NCBI RefSeq assembly: GCF_000473265.1
Contig: NZ_KI421511.1
Span: forward strand, 7,661,314-7,725,313
Source of the DNA: Amycolatopsis thermoflava N1165
GTDB taxonomy: Bacteria; Actinomycetota; Actinomycetes; Mycobacteriales; Pseudonocardiaceae
DNA: 64,000 nt
Direction: 5' to 3'
The position numbers and the translations under genes are program-made. A model generated the notes under the pieces. That model saw only the letters and a program-made list of their open reading frames with translations. It was not told where the DNA came from and ran no database searches. Positions 24,471 to 31,867 of this stretch are shown one piece after another (the stretch's first letter is position 1; every line of letters begins with the position of its first letter).

Positions 24471-25106
24471 TCACCACTGGTCGTAGTGCAGGACCTCGGA
24501 CAGCGGCTGGCGCTTCGCCGGCTTGAACGTCTCGCCGGTGTAGAACGCCGTCGGGATCAGCGCCGCCTGCCGGACGTGGTCCGGGATGCCCAGCAGTTCA
24601 GCGGCCTCCTTCTCGTAGACCAGGTGCAGCGACGTCCAAGCGGTGCCGAGCCCGAGGGTGCGCGCGGCGAGCATATAGCTCCAGACCGCGGGCAGGATCG
24701 AGCCCCACAAGCCGGCCTGGTTGCCCTCGGGCAGCTTGCCACCCGGCACGTGGATCGCCGGGACGAGCAGCACCGGCACCTCGGCCATGTGCTCGGCCAG
24801 GTAGTCGGCGCTGTTCATCACCCGGTGCTGGGTGGCGGCGCGGTCCGTGTCGCCCGGGTAGCGCTCCTCCGGCGCGGGGCCCTGGTCGCGGTAGGCCTTG
24901 TAGGACTTCGCGTACAGCTCGGCCAGCTTGGCGCGCTTGCCGGCGTCGGTGACCACGACCCAGTGCCAGTCCTGCCGGTTCGACCCGGTCGGCGCCTGCA
25001 GCGCGAGGGTGATCGCACGCTCGATGAGCTCGCGCGGCACGGGACGCGACAGGTCCAGCCGCTTGCGCACGCTGCGGGTGGTGGTCAACAGCTCCTCTGG
25101 TGTCAT
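24471..25106 (-). CDS. Nitroreductase-family protein
   Basis: A 211-residue FMN-dependent oxidoreductase of the nitroreductase fold. It has TTRSVRKRLDLSRPV with the FMN-binding Arg cluster at residues ~9-15, APTGSNRQDWHWVVV (~38-52), and a C-terminal ALIPTAFYTGETFKPAKRQP, which contacts FMN. The enzymes reduce quinones, nitro compounds or flavins with NAD(P)H. It lies upstream of and close to the Nudix gene (five bases apart). A block of decayed repeats (25208-25427) begins ~100 bases upstream of its ATG. Confidence 0.9.
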   Translation of the reverse strand: MTPEELLTTTRSVRKRLDLSRPVPRELIERAITLALQAPTGSNRQDWHWVVVTDAGKRAKLAELYAKSYKAYRDQGPAPEERYPGDTDRAATQHRVMNSADYLAEHMAEVPVLLVPAIHVPGGKLPEGNQAGLWGSILPAVWSYMLAARTLGLGTAWTSLHLVYEKEAAELLGIPDHVRQAALIPTAFYTGETFKPAKRQPLSEVLHYDQW

Positions 25107-25207
25107 GCCCCCGATCCTGGCATGCGCCCCTGGGATCGGCGGCGGTCCCCGAGGTCGGCACTTGGAGGTGCCCTGCGCGGGGGCGGGATGGGCGGGTGGC
25201 TGGGCGG

Positions 25208-25427
25208 GATCGTGAGGGGGTGGCGGTGTGTGTGGTGGTGATGTTGGGGTTGGTGTTCGCCCGAGGGTGGGGGGTTGAGGGTTGGCCCGTGGGGAAGGCG
25301 GATCGGTGGGGCGGGGGCGTGGGTGCGCGAGATCGTGAGGGGATGTGGCGATGTTGAGGGTGGTGTTCGCCCGAAGGTGGGGTGGGTGGACGGCACGCAG
25401 GTGGGGGTGGGTGCGCGAGATCGGGAG
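25208..25427. repeat. Decayed ~110-120-bp tandem repeats
   Basis: The stretch 25107-25498 contains no gene. A 33-base segment around TTGGTGTTCGCCCGAGGGTG at 25240-25272 recurs at 25350-25382, offset 110, with three changes. GATCGTGAGGGG at 25208 recurs at 25331, and a third partial copy, GGGTGCGCGAGATCGGGAG, starts at 25409 (compare 25321). The top strand is strongly G- and T-rich. Confidence 0.7.
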
Positions 25428-25498
25428 TGGGATGCGGTGGCGGGCGTGGCGGGTGACAATGCCGGGGCCGGGATTCGCCTAGGGCAAGGAGGCCTGAC

Positions 25499-25714
25499 AT
25501 GGCCGGGCACACCTATCGCGTCACCGAGATCGTCGGCTCGTCCAGTGAGAGTTTGGAGGCCGCCATTCGTGGGGGTATCGAGCGTGCTTCGCAGACGTTG
25601 CGGGGGTTGGACTGGTTCGAGGTGACCGAAATACGGGGGCACATCGAGAACGGCGCGATCGGGCACTTCCAGGTCGGGCTGAAGGTCGGGTTCCGGCTGG
25701 AGGACGCGGACTGA
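25499..25714 (+). CDS. Dodecin-family flavin-binding protein
   Basis: The 71-residue protein matches dodecin throughout: YRVTEIVGSSSESLEAAIRG at the N-terminus, ASQTLRGLDWFEVTEIRGHI in the middle with the flavin-sandwiching Trp (residue ~39), and GHFQVGLKVGFRLE at the end. Dodecins form hollow dodecamers that store or buffer flavins or CoA in the cytoplasm. A strong AAGGAGG lies six bases before the ATG. It is monocistronic between two repeat blocks. Confidence 0.93.
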   Translation: MAGHTYRVTEIVGSSSESLEAAIRGGIERASQTLRGLDWFEVTEIRGHIENGAIGHFQVGLKVGFRLEDAD

Positions 25715-25950
25715 CCTGGCCAGGGCGCGCACGGCGCCCAGCAGGGCGGCGCGGATGCGGACCGTCCACTTGGGACTGTGGTGGGTTGTCGGGTTCATGT
25801 CGGCCACGTTAGGGACGGGGACCGACAAAAACCTGTGCTGGGCGGAAAATCGCCACCCTATCGGGTCGAATTGGTCGAATCACCTGACTGGAGCAACAGG
25901 TATACCTGCGCGCGGGGCAGATCGGCTGGAACGCAGGGCGGCGCAACGCG

Positions 25951-26262
25951 GGGAGCGGGCGCCAACGACGAGGCGCAGAAGCCGGGAGCGGGCCTCAGCG
26001 ACGCAGCGCATTGCCGCTCGGGTCTCGCCGGGCTTCAGCGACGCAAGGCATAGCCGCGAGCGGGCTCCAGTGGGCTTCAGGGACGCAGCGTATAGCCGCG
26101 AGCGGGCCTCAGCGGGCCTCAATCACGGGGCGGGGAAGCCGGGAGTGGGCCTCGCCGACACGGCACAAAGCTAGGCGCGGGCCTCACCGACACGGCACAA
26201 AGGCCGAGCGCGGGCCTCACCGGCACAGCGCAAAGCCCGGAGCGGGCGCCAACACGAACCAA
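25951..26262. repeat. Array of ~9 degenerate 32-43-bp repeats
   Basis: The region from 25715 to 26340 holds no gene. Units resembling GAGCGGGCCTCAGCGACGCA followed by GCGCATAGCC begin near 25951, 25984, 26029, 26057, 26099, 26140, 26172 and 26205, with a partial unit at 26239. The first half favours CAGCGACGCAG, the second half CACCGACACGGCACAAAG, so two subfamilies lie head to tail. There are no unique spacers. In one frame the array reads as repeated Arg-Ala-Ser-rich peptide, without a start or homology. Confidence 0.75.
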
Positions 26263-26340
26263 GCGTTGAACGCCCCTCCGGGCGGGAACGACGAACCTAC
26301 AAAAAGCCGAGGAACCTGCACAAACCCGATCGAACCGGCA

Positions 26341-26757
26341 TCAATCGGCCGAAAGTGCCTGCAACAGGTCACCGATCTTGGGTTCGTCCAGCGACCTCGC
26401 CACGTCCGCCTGCGCGACGATCCCCACCAGGTCGTGGCCGTCGATCACCGGGAGCCGCCGGACCTGGTGTTGCGACATTGTGCGCAGGATTTCCTCCGCA
26501 TCGTCGTCGGCGCCGATCGTGACCGCCTCGCCCTGCGCGAGCTCCCCGGCGTTCACGGCGCGCGGGTCCTTGCCCTCCGCCAGCACCTTCACCACGATGT
26601 CCCGATCGGTCAGCATGCCCTTGAGCCGGTTGTCCTCACCGCAGATGGGCATCGCCCCCACCTGCAGCTCCGCCATCCGCTTCGCGGCGTCGAGCACGGT
26701 GTCGCTGGTCCGCACGCACTCCGGTTCCGGCGTCATGATTTCGCGAGCCTTCGTCAT
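26341..26757 (-). CDS. Tandem CBS-domain protein
   Basis: The 138-residue protein consists of two CBS motifs forming one Bateman module: residues ~7-62 (MTPEPECVRTSDTVLDAAKR, then GMLTDRDIV) and ~72-130 (AVTIGADDDAEEILRTM, then VRRLPVIDGHDLVGIVAQAD). Such stand-alone modules bind adenine nucleotides and are stress-linked in actinobacteria (Hrp1-like). It starts at ATG 26757, divergent from peptide deformylase with 73 bases between. Confidence 0.92.
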   Translation of the reverse strand: MTKAREIMTPEPECVRTSDTVLDAAKRMAELQVGAMPICGEDNRLKGMLTDRDIVVKVLAEGKDPRAVNAGELAQGEAVTIGADDDAEEILRTMSQHQVRRLPVIDGHDLVGIVAQADVARSLDEPKIGDLLQALSAD

Positions 26758-26830
26758 CTCTGCCTGCCTTCAGATGCACTCGAACTGGGCACTCGCCGTC
26801 ATACCCGCACCCGGTTGGTTTACTCGTCCC

Positions 26831-27448
26831 ATGTCCGAGATCGAGGTCCACCACGACGTCACCACCGGCGGCGACCTGGCCCACCACTACGCCCGGGGCG
26901 AGTCCCGGCCCATCACCGTCGTCGGCAACCCGGTGCTGCACCAGCCGTGCGCCGACGTCACCGAGTTCGGCGACGACCTGGCCCAGCTGGTGTCCGACAT
27001 GTTCGTCAGCATGCGCACCGCCAGCGGCGTCGGCCTCGCGGCCAACCAGATCGGCGTCCCGCTGCGCGTGTTCGTCTACCTGTGCCCGGAGAGCTACGCA
27101 CGCAGCGACGGCGAGCTGTGGCACGCCGGCCACGTCGTGAACCCCGTCATCGAAGTCGCCGGCGACGAGACCGGCGCCCACCCCGAAGGCTGCCTGTCCG
27201 TGCCCGGCGCCAGGGCCGTCGTCGAACGCCCCGCCCAGGTCACCGTCCGCGGCTTCGACCTCGCGGGCAACCCCGTCGCCGTGCCTGGCCGCGACCTGCT
27301 CGCCCGCTGTTTCCAGCACGAGACCGACCACCTCGACGGCCGCCTCTACATCGACCACCTCACGCCGGAGGGCCGCGAGACCGCGCTGGCGGAGATGAGC
27401 GAACCGGCCTACCCGGTGGTCACAACGGACGCCGCCACTCGACCGTGA
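26831..27448 (+). CDS. def: Peptide deformylase
   Basis: The 205-residue metalloenzyme removes the formyl group from nascent proteins. All three motifs are present: GVGLAANQ (66-73), EGCLS (119-123, metal-binding Cys) and QHETDH (162-167, two metal-binding His and catalytic Glu). Compared with typical deformylases it has an ~20-residue N-terminal extension before ITVVGNPVLHQP. The ATG at 26831 is chosen because residues upstream are out of family. It is probably an additional deformylase, since it stands alone without fmt or priA. It converges on the sensor-kinase-like gene, overlapping by 29 bases. Confidence 0.93.
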   Translation: MSEIEVHHDVTTGGDLAHHYARGESRPITVVGNPVLHQPCADVTEFGDDLAQLVSDMFVSMRTASGVGLAANQIGVPLRVFVYLCPESYARSDGELWHAGHVVNPVIEVAGDETGAHPEGCLSVPGARAVVERPAQVTVRGFDLAGNPVAVPGRDLLARCFQHETDHLDGRLYIDHLTPEGRETALAEMSEPAYPVVTTDAATRP

Positions 27449-28787
27449 CCCGGCCCGGCTCGCGGCACACGACCGCGTCCCCGGACGCCTCCGCCAGCGC
27501 CAGTTCCACCCCGGCCACCTGCTCGTCCGGCACCGCGCACCGCACGCGCAGCCGGATCTCCTCGCCGGACAGCGCCAGCTCGACCTCCTCCGCGCCGCCG
27601 CCCGGCACCGCGGTGGCGCGCAGGATGTCCCGCAGCACCTGGGTGACCTCTGCGGTGACCTCCTCCGGCGGTTCGATGTCGAGGTCGCCGGTCAGGACGA
27701 GCCCCGGCGCGCGCCCGTGGGTCGTCTCCAGCTCCCCGACCACGTCGCTGACCTGCGCGCGCAGCGCCGGGCGGGTCCGCGTCGCTGCCGTGCCGTAGAC
27801 GGAGCTCCGCAGCGCCGAGATCGTGCGGTCGATGCCGCTGATCGCGGTGGCCATCACCGGGCCGGACCGGGGGAACCGGGCGGCCGCGGACTGCAGGTCC
27901 AGCGTGATGCCGTAGAGCCGGCGGATCGCCGTGTCGCCGAGCGTGCGGGCGATCCGGTCGGTCTCCTCCAGCCGGGCGATCCGGTTCGCCGACGCCGCCA
28001 CCTGTTCGGCCTCCGACAGGATCCGCACCCGCATCGCCTCGACCGCTTCGCCGAGCCGCACCACCTCCTCCGGCCCGGCGGCCTCGACCTCGCGGTGCAG
28101 GTCGCCGGCGGCCACCTCGCGCACCTGCGCCACCAGCCGGTTCAGCGGCGTGACCAGCGAGCGGCGCAGGATGACCACGCTCGCGATTCCCAGCACGAGC
28201 GCCAGCGCCACGCACAGCCCGGTGGTCAGGTTCGCGGTGGCGTTCGCGCGGCGCGACGATTCCAGCCGGGCCGCGATGAGCTGGTCGAGGTGGTTCCCCA
28301 GTGCGGCCAGACGTGCGCGCAGGGTGTCGGACAAGGCCTTGCCCAGCCGGCCGTCCGCGACGGTGCCGTCCGCGCGGACCTGCGCGATCGACGGCTCGGC
28401 CACCTGGGTGCGCCACTCGGCGCCCACCGCGCTGACTTCGTCGAGGAGAGCGATCGATTCCGCGTCACCGGCCATCAGCCGCCTGAGGTCGCCCTCCGCG
28501 CCGGCGACCGCCGCGTGCCCCGTTTCGTAGGGTTGCAGGAATTGCGGATCGCGCGTCAGCAGAAAACCGCGCTCGCCCGTTTCCATGTCCACGTAACCCT
28601 TGCCGAGCGCCGCGACCGCGACCTGCGCCGGGCGCAGCGTGTCCCGCACCCGCGAACCGACGTCGGTCACGTGGACGCGGGCCGCGGTGGTGACGATCGC
28701 GGTGGTGGTGAGCAGCAGGAGCAACCCGCTCACGAGCAGGATCACCTGCCACCGCAAAGTCCGCGGCGGGAATCGCGGAATGGTCAC
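27420..28787 (-). CDS. CHASE3-HAMP sensor kinase-like protein lacking the phospho-acceptor His
   Basis: The 455-residue membrane protein has TM1 at ~15-35, an extracellular CHASE3 domain (~36-180, with VDMETGERGFLLTRDPQFL), TM2 at ~185-205 and a HAMP linker (~206-260). The next helix reads ETDRIARTLGDTAIRRLYGI, which aligns with the NarL-type dimerisation motif ERxRIARxLHD, but the His is Gly (residue 284). The C-terminal half resembles a GHKL domain without a recognisable N-box Asn or G-boxes. It is therefore likely a pseudokinase or ligand sensor. No response regulator is adjacent. Confidence 0.8.
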   Translation of the reverse strand: MTIPRFPPRTLRWQVILLVSGLLLLLTTTAIVTTAARVHVTDVGSRVRDTLRPAQVAVAALGKGYVDMETGERGFLLTRDPQFLQPYETGHAAVAGAEGDLRRLMAGDAESIALLDEVSAVGAEWRTQVAEPSIAQVRADGTVADGRLGKALSDTLRARLAALGNHLDQLIAARLESSRRANATANLTTGLCVALALVLGIASVVILRRSLVTPLNRLVAQVREVAAGDLHREVEAAGPEEVVRLGEAVEAMRVRILSEAEQVAASANRIARLEETDRIARTLGDTAIRRLYGITLDLQSAAARFPRSGPVMATAISGIDRTISALRSSVYGTAATRTRPALRAQVSDVVGELETTHGRAPGLVLTGDLDIEPPEEVTAEVTQVLRDILRATAVPGGGAEEVELALSGEEIRLRVRCAVPDEQVAGVELALAEASGDAVVCREPGRVTVEWRRPL

Positions 28788-28805
28788 GAAACACGATAAC
28801 CCGCA

Positions 28806-29803
28806 TCACCGGAAAACCGAGAGCGCCGATTTCCCGCCATCACCGCGGCACCGGCCGCGGCGCCGATCGCCAATGCGATCGCGATCCGGTACGCGGCAGG
28901 CGCGCCGCCGTCGAAGAACACGCCGCCGAGCAGCGCGACACCGAGCGTCGCGCCGAGTGCTGCACCGCGTTGAGCAATCCCGCGGCGGAACCGATCTCCG
29001 CCGGCGCACCGCGGGCAGCGCCGCGGTGAAGAACGCCGGGCTGAACAACCCGGCGCCGATTCCGATCACCGCCAGTGTGCCGAGGACAACGGCGTGGTCG
29101 CTCACCAGGCACGCCGGCGTCCAGCTGCTCGTGCAGGGCCACGACCAGGGGCAGGCCCGAGGTGGCGGTGACGAACAGCGCCGAGGTGACCAGCGCGGCC
29201 GGGAACCGTCGTCCGGCGACCAGGGACCGTTTGACGAGTGAGCACGGCTGCGGCGCTGGTGCAGCACGAGGACGACGAGCACGACCGCGCCGGCCGCGAG
29301 GAGCCGGTAGTCCGGAGTGGACAGTTGCGTCAGCCGGCTGGACGAGCAGCCCGAGGCCGAGGACCGTGAGCACCGTGCCCGGCAGGTCCAGGCGCGGGCG
29401 GCTGGGCACGCGGTCCTCCGGCAGGCCACGGGTGAGCAGCAGCACGATCACCGACAGCGGCACGTTCACCAGGAAACCGACCGCGACGTCCAGGCCGCGG
29501 TGAGCACGCCGCCGAGCACCGGCCCGCACACCGCCGCGAGCCCCATGACCGGGCCGATCGCGCCGAGCGCGCGGGACAGCGCCGGGCCGGTGAACATCGC
29601 GCGGATCAGCCCGATGGTCTGCGGGATGATCACCGCCGCGGACGCGCCCTGAGCGGCGCGGAACACGATCAACGCGCCGGCGTCCGGCGCGCGAGCGCAC
29701 GCCAGCGAGGTGAGCAGGAACGCCGTCACACCGAGCCGGGAACACCCGGCGGCGCCTGGCGAGGTCGCCGAGCCGCCCACCGGTGATCAGCAGCGCGACG
29801 ACA
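28806..29803 (-). pseudogene. DHA2-type MFS transporter pseudogene
   Basis: Clear MFS exporter segments appear in alternating reading frames on the minus strand: VVALLITGGRLGDLA (~29800), FRAAQGASAAVIIPQTIGLI, then VGFLVNVPLSVIVLLLTRGL after a frameshift near 29490, RLLAAGAVVLVVLVLHQRR (~29300), VTSALFVTATSGLPLVVALH (~29170), AVVLGTLAVIGIGAGLFSPA, EIGSAAGLLNAVQH, and finally GVALLGGVFFDGGAPAAYRI (~28920). At least six frameshifts separate them. The N-terminal ~50 residues, including helix 1, are missing. Sequence quality aside, the gene cannot make a functional exporter. Confidence 0.85.
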
Positions 29804-30024
29804 CGCCTGGGTGCGGCTGACCTCGGGCGGCACGGTCGTGCGGCGGGTCGACGAACTCCGTGGGCGCGGCGCGTTGTTCTTCGACGTCGAGACCGGCGAC
29901 GCGCTGTTCGCAGGATCGGCGCGGTCTCCAGGTGCGTGATGGCGGGCAGCGCGAGCCGGGTCGTCAGAGACCCGTGCAGTGCGCCGGTGTCCGCGCACAA
30001 CGCGATCGACAGCAGGTTGGTGCG
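29802..30024. other. Unidentified gene fragments beside the MFS pseudogene
   Basis: Two short coding-like stretches lie where the pseudogene's 5' end should be. On the plus strand, 29802-29939 reads WVRLTSGGTVVRRVDELRGR and GALFFDVETGDALFAGSA before a stop. On the minus strand, 30024-29911 reads NLLSIALCADTGALHGSLTT and RLALPAITHLETAPIL. Both have G or C in nearly all third positions but no start, and I do not recognise either family. Between 30025 and 30316 nothing else is seen. This looks like a deletion scar joining remnants of several genes. Confidence 0.4.
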
Positions 30025-30316
30025 CCCCGGACGCTGACAGCGGTGGCGCCGTTGGTCTCCCCGGCCGGCGCGGCTTCGGTCCGCGCCGGCCGGGGGCGGC
30101 CCGTGCGATAGCGGGCCCGCGCACGCGCGCCTCGGCGACCGGACCGGCGCGCGCGGTGTGGAGCCGGGCGCGGCGGATCGGGCGGGCATCGCGTGGAGTT
30201 TCGGTGCACTCCACTGTCGTCCGCGAACGGGCGCCCGTCAAAGTATTTTCCGGTGTGGTGTCGATCCGCGGGGGCGCCGTTCGTGTAGAGGGTGGAAACC
30301 GACCCGAGGAGGGACC

Positions 30317-30670
30317 ATGACCCACTACTTGCTCACGATCTACCAGCCCGACGGCGAGCCGCCCGCGCCGGAGGTCCTCGAGCCGATCATGAAGAACGTG
30401 GCGGCGTTCGAGGAGGAGCTGCGGGCCGCGGGCGCGTGGGTGTTCAGCGGCGGGCTGCACCCGCCGAGCACCTCGACCGTCCTCCGCGCGCAGGGCGACG
30501 ACGTGCTCATCACCGACGGGCCCTACCTGGAGGGCAAGGAGCATGTCGGCGGGTTCACCCTCATCCGGGCCGCCGACCTGGACGAGGCCCTGGTGTGGGG
30601 GCGCAAGGCCGCGCGGGCGGTCGGGCTGCCCATCGAGGTCCGGCCGTTCGTGGAGGAGTCCCTCGGTTGA
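30317..30670 (+). CDS. YCII/DGPF-domain protein (ECF42 partner)
   Basis: The 117-residue ferredoxin-like protein has the YCII-type fold, with MTHYLLTIYQPDGEPPAPEV at the start, HPPSTSTVLR, and the conserved DGPF-type motif ITDGPYLEGKEHVGGF. Good GAGGAGGGACC lies before the ATG at 30317. Its stop overlaps the TTG start of the ECF sigma factor (TTGA), so the two are translationally coupled. DGPF proteins are the conserved partners of ECF42 sigma factors and lie in their regulons; their biochemical role is unknown. Confidence 0.93.
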   Translation: MTHYLLTIYQPDGEPPAPEVLEPIMKNVAAFEEELRAAGAWVFSGGLHPPSTSTVLRAQGDDVLITDGPYLEGKEHVGGFTLIRAADLDEALVWGRKAARAVGLPIEVRPFVEESLG

Positions 30671-31857
30671 CCGAGGAGATCGCCCGCGTCTTCCGGGAGG
30701 AGTACGGGCGCGCGGTGGCCGTCCTGGTCCGCGTTTTCGGCGACATCGACATCGCCGAGGAGGCGGTCCAGGACGCGTTCACCACGGCTGTGCGGCGGTG
30801 GCCCGAGGACGGGATCCCGCCGAGCCCGGCGGGCTGGATCATCACGACCGCCCGCAACCGCGCCGTGGACCGGTTGCGGCGCGAGGCGATCCGCGACGAC
30901 CGGCAGGCCCGCGCGGCCCTGCTGCACGCCCGCGACGAGCCGGTGGAGGAGGGTGCCGTGCCCGACGAACGGCTCCGGCTGATCTTCACGTGCTGCCACC
31001 CGGCGCTGGCCCCGGCCGCGCGGGTGGCGCTCACCCTGCGGTTGCTCGGCGGACTGACGACCGCCGAGATCGCGCGGGCGTTCCTGGTGCCGGAGAAGAC
31101 GATGGCTCAGCGGATCGTGCGCGCGAAGGGCAAGATCCGCGCCGCCCGCATCCCGTACCGGGTGCCGGACGAGGCGGACCTGCCGGACCGGCTGCGGGCC
31201 GTGCTCGCGGTGCTGTACCTGGTGTTCAACGAGGGCTACACGGCCCGGCGCGAAGGCCTGTGCGCCGAGGCGATCCGGCTGACGCGGGTGCTGGCCGGGC
31301 TGATGCCGGACGAGCCGGAGGTGCTCGGGCTGCTGGCCCTGATGCTGCTGACCGAGTCGCGCCGTGCCGCCCGCACCGGTCCGGGTGGGGAGCTGGTGCT
31401 GCTGGCCGACCAGGACCGGAGCCGGTGGGACCGGGAGCTGATCGCCGAGGGGCAGGCACTGGTGCGCCGGTGCCTGCGGCGGGGGCGGCCGGGGCCGTAC
31501 CAGATCCAGGCCGCGATCAACGCGGTGCACAGCGACGCGCCGACCGCCGCGGAGACCGACTGGCGGCAGGTGGTGGCGCTGTACGACCAGCTCATGGCGG
31601 TCGCGCCGTCCCCGGTGGCGGCTCTGCACCGGGCGGTCGCGGTGGCGGAGGTCGACGGCCCCGCGGCCGGGCTGGCGCTCGTGGAGCGCCTGCGGCTGAC
31701 CGAGTACTACCTGTTCCACGCGGTCCGGGCGGACCTGCTGCGCCGCCTGGGCCGGCGGGACGAAGCGGCGCGGGCCTACGAGGAAGCCCTGCGGCGGACG
31801 GAGAACGCGCCAGAGCGGGAGTTCCTCACCCGCCGGCTGCGGGAGACCGGCGGGTGA
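30667..31857 (+). CDS. ECF42-group sigma factor with C-terminal TPR-like extension
   Basis: The 396-residue sigma factor has region 2 at ~5-75 (GDIDIAEEAVQDAFTTAVRR, then AGWIITTARNRAVDRLRRE), region 4 at ~110-165 (LTLRLLGGLTTAEIARAFLV, then PEKTMAQRIVRAK) and a ~220-residue helical extension with LYLVFNEGY and TPR-like repeats (ALHRAVAVAEVDGPAAGLAL, AARAYEEALRRTENAPEREF). The extension is the ECF42 hallmark and is needed for activity in studied members. The TTG start overlaps the DGPF gene stop. No anti-sigma factor is present, as expected for the group. Confidence 0.93.
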   Translation: MTEEIARVFREEYGRAVAVLVRVFGDIDIAEEAVQDAFTTAVRRWPEDGIPPSPAGWIITTARNRAVDRLRREAIRDDRQARAALLHARDEPVEEGAVPDERLRLIFTCCHPALAPAARVALTLRLLGGLTTAEIARAFLVPEKTMAQRIVRAKGKIRAARIPYRVPDEADLPDRLRAVLAVLYLVFNEGYTARREGLCAEAIRLTRVLAGLMPDEPEVLGLLALMLLTESRRAARTGPGGELVLLADQDRSRWDRELIAEGQALVRRCLRRGRPGPYQIQAAINAVHSDAPTAAETDWRQVVALYDQLMAVAPSPVAALHRAVAVAEVDGPAAGLALVERLRLTEYYLFHAVRADLLRRLGRRDEAARAYEEALRRTENAPEREFLTRRLRETGG

Positions 31858-31867
31858 GGGACCCCGG

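Noticed and set aside
23178..25512. Several 100-300-codon frames through the repeat blocks
   Set aside because: They are Pro, Arg, Ser, His or Gly-rich products of repeats and strand skew, present in more than one phase, without starts, ribosome sites or homology.
25951..26262. A CRISPR array
   Set aside because: Units are degenerate and adjacent, there are no unique spacers of constant length, and no cas genes are near.
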